Notes: generated by a model from the letters alone, not told the origin. Positions 9,595 through 18,731 are shown, counted from the stretch's first letter. The stretch is DNA of 64,000 nucleotides from Paenibacillus sp. PAMC 26794 (GCF_000316035.1 NZ_ANHX01000004.1:62001-126000); one strand, 5' to 3'. Program-made: numbers and translations.

Positions 9595-10446
9595 ATGCAT
9601 AATCGACTCATTGCAATCATTGGCGCAGGGGTGATGGGATGCGCCACAGCACTGGATGTCGCGAGGGCTGGTTATCGTGTAATTTTGCAGGATATTTCGG
9701 CGTCGGTCATCGAACACGCACCTGATGTTATACGTCGTGAATATCGTTCAGCTTGCTTTCTGAAGCAAGGGTACGGTCAGGTGCCCCTGGATCAGATCAT
9801 GGAACGAATCTCGTTCCAGACACAAGATGAAGGTGTGGAAGAGGCAAGTATCATTATTGAAAATGTAACCGAAAACCTGGAGTTGAAAAAGGAAGTTTAC
9901 GCACGACTATACCACAAGGTTCGTCCGGATGCTTTATTTGCGCTAAATACAAGCTGTATTTCCGTGACAAAGCTCGCTTCATTTTTGCCTGACCCAGGTC
10001 GAGTCATTGGGGTGCATCTGATGAATCCGGTTCCCGTTAAATCCATGGTGGAGGTGATCAAAGGACATCATACAACGCAGGGTACGGAACATGAGATGGT
10101 AGCTTTTTTGGGAACTCTTGATAAAAGTCCAGTTGTCATAGAGGATCTGCCCGGGTTTGTCTCTAATCGCCTTTCGCACTTGTTAATGAATGAAGCGGCG
10201 TACATTGTACAGGATGGAATCGCTACACCCGAGCAGGTGGACGCGATTATGAAGAAGGGCTTCAATTATCAGATGGGGCCGCTGGAGACGGCGGATCTGA
10301 TTGGTCTGGATACGGTCGTGCATTCATTGAAAGTATTGTACGACAGCTATCAGGACCCCAAATTCCGATGCTGTCCGATGTTGCAGAAAATGGTTGATGC
10401 AGGACAGTGGGGGCGGAAGACGGGTCAAGGATTCTATGCCTACTAA
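9595..10446 (+). CDS. 3-hydroxyacyl-CoA (3-hydroxybutyryl-CoA) dehydrogenase-like
   Basis: 283 residues, full length for the family. The N-terminal NAD-binding loop is IIGAGVMGCATA (residues ~5-16); ENVTENLELKK and LNTSCISVTKLA match the family, as do the HLMNPVP segment around the catalytic His and PGFVSNRL. A strong RBS (AAGGAGGTGATT) precedes ATG 9595. It corresponds to the FkbK/ZmaG type enzyme that oxidises the glyceryl unit during hydroxymalonyl-ACP formation; that role is inferred from the acyl-CoA dehydrogenase, FkbH-like and ACP neighbours. Confidence 0.9.
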   Translation: MHNRLIAIIGAGVMGCATALDVARAGYRVILQDISASVIEHAPDVIRREYRSACFLKQGYGQVPLDQIMERISFQTQDEGVEEASIIIENVTENLELKKEVYARLYHKVRPDALFALNTSCISVTKLASFLPDPGRVIGVHLMNPVPVKSMVEVIKGHHTTQGTEHEMVAFLGTLDKSPVVIEDLPGFVSNRLSHLLMNEAAYIVQDGIATPEQVDAIMKKGFNYQMGPLETADLIGLDTVVHSLKVLYDSYQDPKFRCCPMLQKMVDAGQWGRKTGQGFYAY

Positions 10447-10465
10447 GATGAAGGGTGGCATGACC

Positions 10466-11515
10466 ATGGAAAAGCTCAAGGATATCAAGTGTATCGTCTG
10501 GGATCTGGACCACACCATATGGGATGGGGTTTTGCTTGAATCTTCAGATGTGCAACTGAAGCCGGGCTTAAAGGAGGTGATTGAAAAACTGGACCAGCGA
10601 GGTATTTTGCATTCTGTTGCCAGTAAAAATGATGCAGAGCTGGCTTGGGCGAAACTAAACGAACTGGGCATCGCCGAATATTTTCTGTATCCCGAAATCC
10701 ATTGGGATGCAAAATCCGTCTCTGTCCAGCGGATTCGGCAGAACATTAATATCGGCATGGATGCCATTCTGTTTGTGGATGATCAACCTTTTGAACTGGA
10801 AGAAGTGCAAAGTGTACATGCTGACATCCAGGTACTTCATGCGGATCAATATGAAGCCATGCTTGATAACCCAAGGCTGATGCCCCGATTCATTACAGCC
10901 GACTCTGCGTGCAGAAGGCAGATGTATCAGGCGGATACGCTCCGTAAACAGGCTGAGGAACAGTATGAAGGACCTTCAGAACAATTTCTGGCTACGCTCG
11001 GCATGAAATTTTCCATCTACGAGGCTACTGAGGATGATCTTCAACGTGCAGAGGAACTTACCGTCCGTACCAATCAGCTAAATGCAACGGGAATTACCTA
11101 CAGTTACGAGGAGTTGCATCAACTGATGACCTCGCAGGACCATATGCTATTGGTGTGTGAACTCGAAGACAAATACGGGACGTATGGCAAAATTGGGCTT
11201 GCACTTATTCACATGCAGCAGAAAGTATGGCGGCTAAACATGCTCCTGATGTCTTGCAGAGTGATGTCCAGGGGAGCAGGGAGTGTACTGCTGACGTATA
11301 TCATGCGTGAAGCTCAGAAGCAGGGCAAACAGATGCTTGCTGACTTCAGGGATACCGGAAGGAACCGGATGATGAATATCAGCTACCGCTTTGCCGGTTT
11401 CAAGCAGCAATCTGCAGATCAGGAAGGAAGAGTACTGTTTTATCATGATTTGCAGCAAGCTGTAGAGTTTCCTGATTACATTGAGGTTTTAGTGCCCGAG
11501 GGGCAACATCAATAA
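10466..11515 (+). CDS. FkbH-like glyceryl-ACP synthase (HAD phosphatase + acyltransferase)
   Basis: About 349 residues from ATG 10466, seven bases after AGGGTGG; ATGs at 10448 and 10460 are alternatives. The N-terminal HAD domain shows the nucleophile motif DLDHTIWDG (Asp13, Asp15) and FVDDQPFELEEV. The C-terminal acyltransferase part has MSCRVMSRGAG, in which Cys264 matches the conserved cysteine that carries the glyceryl group in FkbH proteins. Known family chemistry: 1,3-bisphosphoglycerate is dephosphorylated and its glyceryl group passed to an ACP. With the dehydrogenases at 6122 and 9595 and the ACP just downstream, it forms a hydroxymalonyl-ACP set. No FkbG-like O-methyltransferase is present in the window. 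Confidence 0.92.
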   Translation: MEKLKDIKCIVWDLDHTIWDGVLLESSDVQLKPGLKEVIEKLDQRGILHSVASKNDAELAWAKLNELGIAEYFLYPEIHWDAKSVSVQRIRQNINIGMDAILFVDDQPFELEEVQSVHADIQVLHADQYEAMLDNPRLMPRFITADSACRRQMYQADTLRKQAEEQYEGPSEQFLATLGMKFSIYEATEDDLQRAEELTVRTNQLNATGITYSYEELHQLMTSQDHMLLVCELEDKYGTYGKIGLALIHMQQKVWRLNMLLMSCRVMSRGAGSVLLTYIMREAQKQGKQMLADFRDTGRNRMMNISYRFAGFKQQSADQEGRVLFYHDLQQAVEFPDYIEVLVPEGQHQ

Positions 11516-11530
11516 CAAGGGGGAAGGGCA

Positions 11531-11794
11531 GTGGATTATCGTCAGGAAATTCGGGAGTTTATCGGGAACAACCTCACTATGGATCATGAGGACACTCAAA
11601 TTAATGATAATGACAATTATTTTGAGCAGCGGTTCGTCAATTCGCTCTTTGCTATGCGTTTGGTGGACTTTGTAGAGCGTAGATTCCAGATTGAGATAGC
11701 AAATGAAGATCTGGATTTGGCTAATTTCTGCACGATAAACCGTTTGCATGATCTTATTGAGAGAAAGTTGACTGAGAAGGAGGCGGCATTATGA
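11531..11794 (+). CDS. Acyl carrier protein partnered with the FkbH-like enzyme
   Basis: 87 residues from GTG 11531 after a GGGGGAAGG ribosome binding site. The carrier serine is Ser38 in FVNSLFAMRLVDFVE, which replaces the common D-S-L motif with N-S-L, as is usual for FkbJ/ZmaD-type ACPs. It lies 15 bases after the FkbH-like gene and overlaps the next gene. Most likely the carrier on which glyceryl is built into hydroxymalonyl; the assignment relative to the other free ACP is an inference. Confidence 0.88.
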   Translation: MDYRQEIREFIGNNLTMDHEDTQINDNDNYFEQRFVNSLFAMRLVDFVERRFQIEIANEDLDLANFCTINRLHDLIERKLTEKEAAL

Positions 11795-12675
11795 TTACAG
11801 CTAATCAGGCATCCATTCGTCCAGTCACAAGTCCGGCAACCAGCCCGTCCAACAAATATATGTATTTGTTTTTGGGAATTTCCTTTGGCACATGTTATGG
11901 AATCGCAAGTTTGTTCATGTTCTTTGCGGATTTTATTGTACCCATAACAGGTGAGTTAACCTTGATGCATCCACTTGCGATCGTTGCTCTGTATTCACCT
12001 TCCATTGCCGGATTAATTACATGTTATGTGATGGGCGGAAAGGAAGCATTAAAAGGAATGTTTATGAAGCTGGTTCCGCGCAGACAGGACCTGTTCTGGA
12101 TACCGCTCATTATTGGAATTTCTATCATCTTTGCATCAACAATGCACTTTGGTTCCTTGTTATTCGGCATACCGGTCCCTGAGTTGACATATAGTGTACC
12201 TGAAATGATCTGGTTAGGGATTGTGAATCTGATCAAGGAGACGGGGCTGATTGGTGGGCTGTTTGGTTGGATCGGATTTTTGCTTCCATTCTTGCAAGGG
12301 AAGTTAAAAAATAATATAACAAGTGGTCTGATTACCGGCCTGTTGTTCGGATTATGGGTGCTTCCGGGATACTTGATTTCCTCTTTTGGTACCTCAACCA
12401 CTTACATATACTACGTTGTTCAGCTTATGGCATTTATCGTGTTCCAAAGTTATATCTTCAATGCAACCAAAGGTACACTTCTGTTTTATCTGCTTGCATT
12501 CTGGCTTGTAGCCACAGGAAGTCAAATTGATTTGTACTACTTTAATCCGCAAGTTCAAATTATGCAATTCTTCTTTTTTGCAATATCGGCTATTGTCATA
12601 CATGTCATCTTCAAGCGTAAAAATGTGGATACTTCACTTCAGACATTCCCTGCATATGTTCTGGAAAGAAAGTAA
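11791..12675 (+). CDS. CPBP-fold integral membrane protein lacking protease catalytic residues
   Basis: 294 residues with about eight hydrophobic segments. The segment at residues ~153-164 (GGLFGWIGFLLP) aligns with the CPBP/Abi motif GEELGWRGFLLP, but the EExxxR residues are replaced (E-E to G-L, R to I). The second motif GLLFGLWVLP (~184-192) has Val190 where the family has the metal-binding His. So the fold appears kept while both catalytic motifs are gone. It overlaps the ACP gene by four bases and precedes the thioesterase. CPBP proteins often accompany peptide natural products as maturation or self-protection factors; a non-catalytic immunity or export-helper role is possible but unproven. 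Confidence 0.75.
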   Translation: MITANQASIRPVTSPATSPSNKYMYLFLGISFGTCYGIASLFMFFADFIVPITGELTLMHPLAIVALYSPSIAGLITCYVMGGKEALKGMFMKLVPRRQDLFWIPLIIGISIIFASTMHFGSLLFGIPVPELTYSVPEMIWLGIVNLIKETGLIGGLFGWIGFLLPFLQGKLKNNITSGLITGLLFGLWVLPGYLISSFGTSTTYIYYVVQLMAFIVFQSYIFNATKGTLLFYLLAFWLVATGSQIDLYYFNPQVQIMQFFFFAISAIVIHVIFKRKNVDTSLQTFPAYVLERK

Positions 12676-12700
12676 GCCTGGTTATGGTGGTGGATAAGTG

Positions 12701-13441
12701 ATGGAACCGATCTATTTGGAGCAGCTACAAAAGGGGGAGGGAAACAGACAAATGGTCTGTTTTCCTTATCTCGGTGGCAACTCCAACAGTTTTCAGCCCC
12801 TAGTGCCGTACCTTCCTGACACGGAAATTTGGGCGTTTACGCCCCCGGGTCATGGTCTGAACACCGAAACACCCCTGGAGCATATGCAGCAACTCGTAGA
12901 ACTGTATACCAGCGAGCTGCTGGATGTTATACAGCCTGGCAGTCTGTTATTTGGACATAGTCTGGGAGGGATTACAGCCTACTTCGTTGCACAGCGCTTA
13001 TGTCAGGAACGTCCAGATGTAGCTAAAACGCTACGGCTTGTGTTATCTGCCTGCAACACGCCTGACGAATGCGGGATGCAGAATTATGATCGGATGTCAG
13101 ACGAAAATCTGATTGATCATCTGTTTTCCTATGAAGCTCTTCCGCAAGAACTGATACATGAAAAAGAATTATTGAATTATTTTCTGCCCGTCATCCGGGC
13201 GGATTTCAGGATGCTGGAATCTGCAGCAACGCTTGAATATGAGCCGCTCTCATTGCCGGTATTGTATCTGTGGGGAGAACGGGATCGTACTGTTACCCTT
13301 CAATCAGCGTTGAGATGGGGCCGATATTTTGGCACATCCATGAAGCTTCAAACCATCAAAGAGGGTGCTCACATGTTCATGATGCATCAACCTTCAACGG
13401 TGGCGCATTGTCTGACAAGCTTTATGACTCCAGATAAATAG
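12701..13441 (+). CDS. Type II thioesterase (external, alpha/beta hydrolase)
   Basis: 246 residues from ATG 12701 (a GTG directly before, at 12698, is an alternative). The nucleophile is Ser87 in GHSLGG; YLWGERDRTV carries the acidic residue and EGAHMFMMH the catalytic histidine. Family members clear misprimed or stalled acyl groups from PCP/ACP arms of NRPS and PKS lines. No chain-terminating TE domain is visible in the window, so release must be by an upstream enzyme or another mechanism. Confidence 0.93.
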   Translation: MEPIYLEQLQKGEGNRQMVCFPYLGGNSNSFQPLVPYLPDTEIWAFTPPGHGLNTETPLEHMQQLVELYTSELLDVIQPGSLLFGHSLGGITAYFVAQRLCQERPDVAKTLRLVLSACNTPDECGMQNYDRMSDENLIDHLFSYEALPQELIHEKELLNYFLPVIRADFRMLESAATLEYEPLSLPVLYLWGERDRTVTLQSALRWGRYFGTSMKLQTIKEGAHMFMMHQPSTVAHCLTSFMTPDK

Positions 13442-13476
13442 GAACAACTTGTAGATGAGAGGAGCCATGTTCGTAT

Positions 13477-15810
13477 ATGCTGCTACGAATGCTGAGAAAC
13501 GATATAACGAGAAAAAAAGGGATTACGGCTGCGTTATTTATTTTTGTACTGCTGGCCGCCTTGCTGGTATCTTCGGGGTCACGAATGATTATGGAACTGA
13601 CGAGTTCCATCCAATATCTATTTTCTGAATCCAAAACACCACACTTTGTGCAAATGCATGCCGGAGAACTCGATCAGGTCAAAGTGAACACATGGGCTGA
13701 AGAAAATACCATGGTCCAGCAGCATCAGATTGTGGAAATGGTCAACATTGACGGCTCTAATCTGTTTCTCGGAGCAGAGTCCGAAAAGAACAGTGTTATG
13801 GACATTGACTTTGTTACACAGAATGAGGGTTTCGACTATTTGTTGAATCTGGAAAGTAAGATTATTCAGGTGAACGATGGCGAGATCGCGGTCCCGGTAT
13901 ATTACATGCAGAAAAATAAATTGAGCGTGGGCGACCAGGTTCGGATCGATAATGGTCAATTTGAGCGTTCTTACACCATCGTTGATTTTGTCCGTGATGC
14001 TCAGATGAATCCATCGGTTGTGCACTCCAAACGTTTTATCGTGAGTGCAGGGAATTTGCAGGAACTGAAGCAGAGCGTCGGAGAGATGGAGTATCTCATT
14101 GAATTCCGGTTGACCGATCCCGGACTGACAAGTGAATTTACCCAGGCCTACCAAAATGCCGGACTTCCCAACGCGGGTCCAGTCGTAACCTATGGGCTGT
14201 TCCAGGTATTGAATGCGATGACCGACGGAGTTATTGCAGCCGTTATTATTCTGGTCAGTCTTGTGCTGATTCTGATTGCGATGCTTTGCATCCGATTCAC
14301 AATGCTTGCGACCATCGAAGAGGATTATCGTGAGATTAGTGTCATGAAAGCGATAGGGATCGCAGAGAAGGATATTAAGAGACTGTATCTGATGAAGTAT
14401 GTATTTATGGCGGGATTTGCATCTGTGCTTGGTTACATTGCATCACTTGGCGTTAACAAATTATTTGTTTCCAACATCATGTTGTATATGGGAAAAGCAC
14501 CTGCAACCCTGTTGCATTTCGCGATTCCGTTATTAGCCGCTGGAATAATATTTGCCATGGTTGTTCTGTTCTGCCGAACGGTACTGCGGCGTTTTCGTTC
14601 CATCTCCGCGGTGGATGCTCTCCGTACCGGGAGCCTGGGAGATACACAGATCATTCGAAACCGGCTTAGTTTGTCCCGCAATCGCTGGTCTTCCGTACCT
14701 GTCTTTCTTGGTCTGAAGGAAGTCATACAGCGAATCAAGATGTTCCGATTATTGTTATTTGTCTTTGTAGTCAGTTCATTTATCATGATTGTGCCGGTCA
14801 ACTTCCTGAACACTTTGCAGGCGCCAAGTTTTATTTCTTATATGGGTGTTGGACAAAGTGATATTCGCATTGACTTGAGGCACACAGATGATGTGGAGCA
14901 GCGTTATGACAATCTGGTTGCCCAGATCCAAAATGATAAAGACATCAAAACGTATTCCCCATTGGTAACAAGCCAGTTCAAGATTAAAAATGCGGAAGGA
15001 AGTTACGACAATCTGAGTGTAGAAACTGGAGATTTCAGTATTTTCCCATTGTCTTATGTTAGCGGTAATGCGCCAACAACCGAAAATGAAATTGCGTTAT
15101 CTGATGCCAACAGTAGCGAGCTGCGCCTGAAGACTGGTGAGCAACTTACCTTGCTGGTTAATGGCAAGGACCAGATGATGACGGTCAGCGGAATATACCA
15201 GGACGTTACGAATGGTGGCAAAACGGCGAAGGCCTTATTGCCCTACAACAAGGAAAGTGTGTTGTGGTACGTGGTCAGTTTGGATCTGAATAATCGCGGG
15301 GACATGGCTACCAAAGTTTCTGAATATGAGGCGGCTTTCTCGCCAGCCAAAGTAACCGATCTTCAAGGTTATCTGGATCAGACGTTAGGCGGAACCATCC
15401 AACAATTGAAATTGGTGACGATGCTGGCCTTGGTCATCGGTGTCTTCATATCTATTTTAATTACAGCATTGTTCCTTCAGATGTTGGTAGCCAAGGACAA
15501 CAACGACATTGCTGTACTAAGAAGCCTTGGGTTTGCCTTGTCTAAAATCAAGTTCAAGTATGTCGTGATGTCACTTGTCATATTAATCTTAGGGGTTGTT
15601 ACTGGAACGATATTGTCCAATACGTTGGGTCCGTTGCTGGTTAGTGCCATTATGTCGACGTTCGGTGCTTCCAATATTGTTTTTGTTGTTAACCCGTTAC
15701 AGGCATATGTTTTGTGTCCATTGTTACTTGCAGGAACGATTGTACTAACAGCATGGATTAGCATCCAATCGATCAAGGAAACGAGCATATCCAAAATGAT
15801 TGTCGAATAG
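13477..15810 (+). CDS. ABC transporter permease, FtsX/MacB-like
   Basis: 777 residues. One membrane segment near residues 18-38, a large external loop, three membrane segments around 250-380 containing the FtsX-type EDYREISVMKAIGIAEKDI, another segment near 425-445, a second external domain, and a final FtsX block (~645-770) with KDNNDIAVLRSLGFALSKI. Two FtsX domains in one chain is the BceB/MacB-like peptide exporter or resistance pattern. It is 12 bases upstream of the ATPase gene. Likely role: export of, or protection against, the cluster's own product. Confidence 0.9.
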   Translation: MLLRMLRNDITRKKGITAALFIFVLLAALLVSSGSRMIMELTSSIQYLFSESKTPHFVQMHAGELDQVKVNTWAEENTMVQQHQIVEMVNIDGSNLFLGAESEKNSVMDIDFVTQNEGFDYLLNLESKIIQVNDGEIAVPVYYMQKNKLSVGDQVRIDNGQFERSYTIVDFVRDAQMNPSVVHSKRFIVSAGNLQELKQSVGEMEYLIEFRLTDPGLTSEFTQAYQNAGLPNAGPVVTYGLFQVLNAMTDGVIAAVIILVSLVLILIAMLCIRFTMLATIEEDYREISVMKAIGIAEKDIKRLYLMKYVFMAGFASVLGYIASLGVNKLFVSNIMLYMGKAPATLLHFAIPLLAAGIIFAMVVLFCRTVLRRFRSISAVDALRTGSLGDTQIIRNRLSLSRNRWSSVPVFLGLKEVIQRIKMFRLLLFVFVVSSFIMIVPVNFLNTLQAPSFISYMGVGQSDIRIDLRHTDDVEQRYDNLVAQIQNDKDIKTYSPLVTSQFKIKNAEGSYDNLSVETGDFSIFPLSYVSGNAPTTENEIALSDANSSELRLKTGEQLTLLVNGKDQMMTVSGIYQDVTNGGKTAKALLPYNKESVLWYVVSLDLNNRGDMATKVSEYEAAFSPAKVTDLQGYLDQTLGGTIQQLKLVTMLALVIGVFISILITALFLQMLVAKDNNDIAVLRSLGFALSKIKFKYVVMSLVILILGVVTGTILSNTLGPLLVSAIMSTFGASNIVFVVNPLQAYVLCPLLLAGTIVLTAWISIQSIKETSISKMIVE

Positions 15811-15822
15811 GGAGGATCAACG

Positions 15823-16590
15823 ATGACAACTATACTTGAGGCTAAAGACGTGAATAAATCCGTAGCGATCGGCGAGAATGAAGAACATAACATCTTAAAA
15901 GATATCAACCTTCAATTAAAAAAGGGAGAATTTGTTTCCATCATGGGGCCATCTGGCTCAGGCAAGTCTACCTTACTGTACAACATAAGTGGTATGGATC
16001 AGATTAGTGCTGGAAGTGTCTATTTTAATGGCAAAAAAATATCGGCATTTCAGGAGAGGGATCTGGCAAGTCTACGTTTGACCAAGATGGGATTCATCTT
16101 TCAAAATATTCATCTGCTCAAGAATCTGAATCTGTTAGACAATATCGTACTTTCCGCGTATCTGGCCAAGAATAGCAGCAGAGAAACGATTAATACACGG
16201 GCGATGTCATTAATGAAAAAAATGGGGATTGATGAGCTCGCTGGGCATAACATCACCCAAGCCTCAGGCGGACAGCTTCAACGGATTGCCATCTGCCGTG
16301 CGCTGATTAATAATCCAGATATTTTATTCGGCGATGAACCAACGGGGGCGCTGAATTCCAAATCAACTTATGAGATCATGGATATTCTGGGCGATATTAA
16401 TGCAACGGGTACAACCATTCTGCTGGTGACCCATGATGTGAAAGTCGCTGCCAGATCGGAACGTGTACTGTTTATGATGGACGGTAAGCTGGTTGCAGAC
16501 AGAAATATTGGAAAATATGCAAGAGAGCGTCAGGATCTAAAAACAAGGGAAAGCCATTTGGCGCAATGGTTGACTGAAATGGGGTTCTAA
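15823..16590 (+). CDS. ABC transporter ATP-binding protein, LolD/MacB class
   Basis: 255 residues. Walker A GPSGSGKST, Q-loop FIFQNIHLL, signature SGGQLQR, Walker B ILFGDEP followed by TGALNSKS, and H-loop LLVTHD are all intact. The TGALNSK segment is typical of MacB/LolD/BceA ATPases that pair with FtsX-type permeases, matching the gene directly upstream. GGAGG precedes ATG 15823. Confidence 0.95.
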   Translation: MTTILEAKDVNKSVAIGENEEHNILKDINLQLKKGEFVSIMGPSGSGKSTLLYNISGMDQISAGSVYFNGKKISAFQERDLASLRLTKMGFIFQNIHLLKNLNLLDNIVLSAYLAKNSSRETINTRAMSLMKKMGIDELAGHNITQASGGQLQRIAICRALINNPDILFGDEPTGALNSKSTYEIMDILGDINATGTTILLVTHDVKVAARSERVLFMMDGKLVADRNIGKYARERQDLKTRESHLAQWLTEMGF

Positions 16591-16614
16591 AAAAAGAACT
16601 TCATGACTACAATA

Positions 16615-16629
16615 GACCGACAGTCGGTC
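16615..16629. promoter_or_regulatory. Perfect 7-1-7 palindrome, probable TetR-family operator
   Basis: GACCGACAGTCGGTC lies 21 bases upstream of the TetR gene start and 25 bases after the ABC ATPase stop. The 15-bp inverted repeat with one central base and its place before the regulator make it the likely binding site of the regulator at 16651 (autorepression). Confidence 0.75.
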
Positions 16630-16650
16630 GAACGTATCGGAGGCCAGGAT

Positions 16651-17286
16651 ATGAGACTGATCAAAAACCCGGAAGAACGCAGGAATGAGATTTTGGATGC
16701 CGCCGAGATTCTGTTCGTAACAAAGGGATATACCAAAGCTACGGTCATGGATATCCTTCAGGCGTGTAACATTGCCAAGGGTACATTTTATTATTATTTT
16801 CAGTCCAAGGAAGAGGTTATGAACGCCATCGTTATGCGTTTTATTCTGAGCGGGGAAGCATCGGCCAGGCACGTGGTGTCCGACCCCGAACTGAACGCCC
16901 ATGACAAAATTTTTCGCATCATGATGGCGCAGAATCAGCCTGACGGCAGAAAACATGATCTCATTGAGCAATTGCACAGTGTTCATAATGTGGAGATGCA
17001 CCAAAAGAGTCTTGTAGAGACGGTAATTCGATTAAGTCCCATCTTGGCCGAGGTGGTAGAGCAGGGCATTCAGGAGGGGGTATTTCATACGCCTAACCCA
17101 AAGGAATCCATCGAGTTCCTGCTCGTATCGTCACAATTTTTGCTGGATCGAGGCATCTTTCAATGGGAGGATGAAGAACTCCGAAAAAAGGTTGAAGCAT
17201 TCACACATATTTTGGAACGTGTGCTGGGAGCAGAAAAAGGAAGCTTCGCCTACGTCACTCGTCTTTATTTTCCGAATCAAGCTTAG
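16651..17286 (+). CDS. TetR/AcrR family transcriptional regulator
   Basis: 211 residues from ATG 16651, after CGGAGG; the frame extends up to 16603 but that would run through the palindromic operator and has no RBS. The helix-turn-helix is KATVMDILQACNIAKGTFYYYFQSKEEVM (residues ~29-57, read as overlapping family blocks), typical of TetR proteins. The C-terminal half is the variable ligand domain. It sits between the ABC exporter and an MFS exporter, and probably controls the downstream efflux gene and itself in response to a small molecule, possibly the cluster product. Confidence 0.92.
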   Translation: MRLIKNPEERRNEILDAAEILFVTKGYTKATVMDILQACNIAKGTFYYYFQSKEEVMNAIVMRFILSGEASARHVVSDPELNAHDKIFRIMMAQNQPDGRKHDLIEQLHSVHNVEMHQKSLVETVIRLSPILAEVVEQGIQEGVFHTPNPKESIEFLLVSSQFLLDRGIFQWEDEELRKKVEAFTHILERVLGAEKGSFAYVTRLYFPNQA

Positions 17287-17306
17287 CCGAGAAAGGAGTA
17301 TCATCC

Positions 17307-18635
17307 ATGGAACATACCGTTCAAAAATCATTTGGTAAATTTCTGATTGTATGGTTCGGTCAGCTCATCTCTATGATTGGGATTGGCCTTACCGCTTTTT
17401 CTTTGGGGGTGTATGCCTTCGAAAAAACAAATACAGCAACAAGTGTTGCGATGATTACCTTGTTCACGTTTCTGCCGAACATCCTGCTTCGACCGATTGG
17501 GGGTGTGCTGGCTGACCGATTCGACCGCCGGACGATGATGATCATTGGGGATCTGGGTTCTGCAGCAGGTCTGATCTTCATCCTGTCCATTATGCTCACG
17601 GGGGATATCCAGTTGTGGCATATCTACGTGGGGGTATCGTTCAGTTCTGTTTTTTCCGCGCTGCAAAGCCCGGCATACAAGGCTTCTGCCACGGACCTGC
17701 TGGATAAAGAGCAATTCTCCAAAGGAAGCGGGCTTGTGCAATTGGCCGAATCCTCCAAGTTTTTGTTTTCACCGATCATAGCGGGCATCCTGCTTAGCAT
17801 TACAACGATTGAGATTATTCTGGTCATTAATATTCTGACATTCCTGGTTGCCATTCTGGCTGTGCTGGTTATTCGGAAGAGCATGAAGGTAGAGCGTGAG
17901 GATCAAGAAGATAAAAACTGGATGACCGATATTCAGGAGGGTTGGAGGGAAGTTGTAACCAACAAAGGAGTACTGTTGCTGGTCATCATTATTTCTCTGG
18001 TCACCTTCTATCTTGGTTTCCTGGAGACACTTATTGGTCCGATGCTCTTGTCCTTTACGGACGCGAAGACACTTGGGACGTTTCAGTCCGTAAGCGCCAT
18101 CGGCATGCTGATCAGCAGCTTGTGCATCGGTATTTTCACAATGACGAAGAAATACGCAAGTGTGCTTGTGATGGGTCTGATTTTGTGCGGTTTGTCCTTT
18201 TCGCTTCTGGGGATGTCCACCAACATTTATTTTATTATCTTCGCAGGTTTTCTGTTCCTGTCATCGCTGCCGTTTGTCAACATGAGCGCAGATGTGCTGG
18301 TGCGAAACAATATCGCCAACGATAAGCAGGGCAGGGTATGGGGAATCATTGGTATTCTGTCACAACTCGGGTTCATTATTGCATATAGTTTGGCTGGATT
18401 TCTGGCCGACCATGTGTTTAATCCGTTGCTGATGGAGGGGGGAGCACTGGCTTCGTCCGTTGGTCAAATTATTGGAACTGGGCCAGGTAGAGGTATTGCC
18501 TTTCTGTTTATCATCGCGGGTCTGTTTGTTATTCTGATCGCAATCATCACATCCCGTTTGAAAATGATCAAATCTCTGGAGCAGAGCCCAGAGATAACCG
18601 CTCCATCCGATGTTGGCGGGTTGGCGCACGATTAA
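17307..18635 (+). CDS. MFS efflux transporter
   Basis: 442 residues, about twelve membrane helices. The A-motif-like loop GGVLADRFDRRTMMIIGD (residues ~65-82) between helices 2 and 3 is clear, as is the repeat-like loop in the second half. It resembles drug/macrolide efflux proteins (MefA-like, MFS_3). GAAAGGAG precedes ATG 17307. It is 20 bases after the TetR gene, so probably repressed by it. It is the last gene before a strong terminator and may export the NRPS/PKS product. Confidence 0.9.
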   Translation: MEHTVQKSFGKFLIVWFGQLISMIGIGLTAFSLGVYAFEKTNTATSVAMITLFTFLPNILLRPIGGVLADRFDRRTMMIIGDLGSAAGLIFILSIMLTGDIQLWHIYVGVSFSSVFSALQSPAYKASATDLLDKEQFSKGSGLVQLAESSKFLFSPIIAGILLSITTIEIILVINILTFLVAILAVLVIRKSMKVEREDQEDKNWMTDIQEGWREVVTNKGVLLLVIIISLVTFYLGFLETLIGPMLLSFTDAKTLGTFQSVSAIGMLISSLCIGIFTMTKKYASVLVMGLILCGLSFSLLGMSTNIYFIIFAGFLFLSSLPFVNMSADVLVRNNIANDKQGRVWGIIGILSQLGFIIAYSLAGFLADHVFNPLLMEGGALASSVGQIIGTGPGRGIAFLFIIAGLFVILIAIITSRLKMIKSLEQSPEITAPSDVGGLAHD

Positions 18636-18652
18636 TTCAAATCCAACAGCGT

Positions 18653-18731
18653 AAGCCCTTGTCCGCAGCAGCGTGTGATACTTCTTCTGTAAGAAGAAGT
18701 CATTCACACCATAAGCAGACAAGGGCTTTTT
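18653..18731 (+). terminator. Rho-independent terminator of the NRPS/PKS-exporter operon
   Basis: AAGCCCTTGTC pairs with GACAAGGGCTT followed by TTT; a second small hairpin (CTTCTTCTGTAAGAAGAAG) lies in the loop. It follows the MFS gene directly. Confidence 0.8.
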
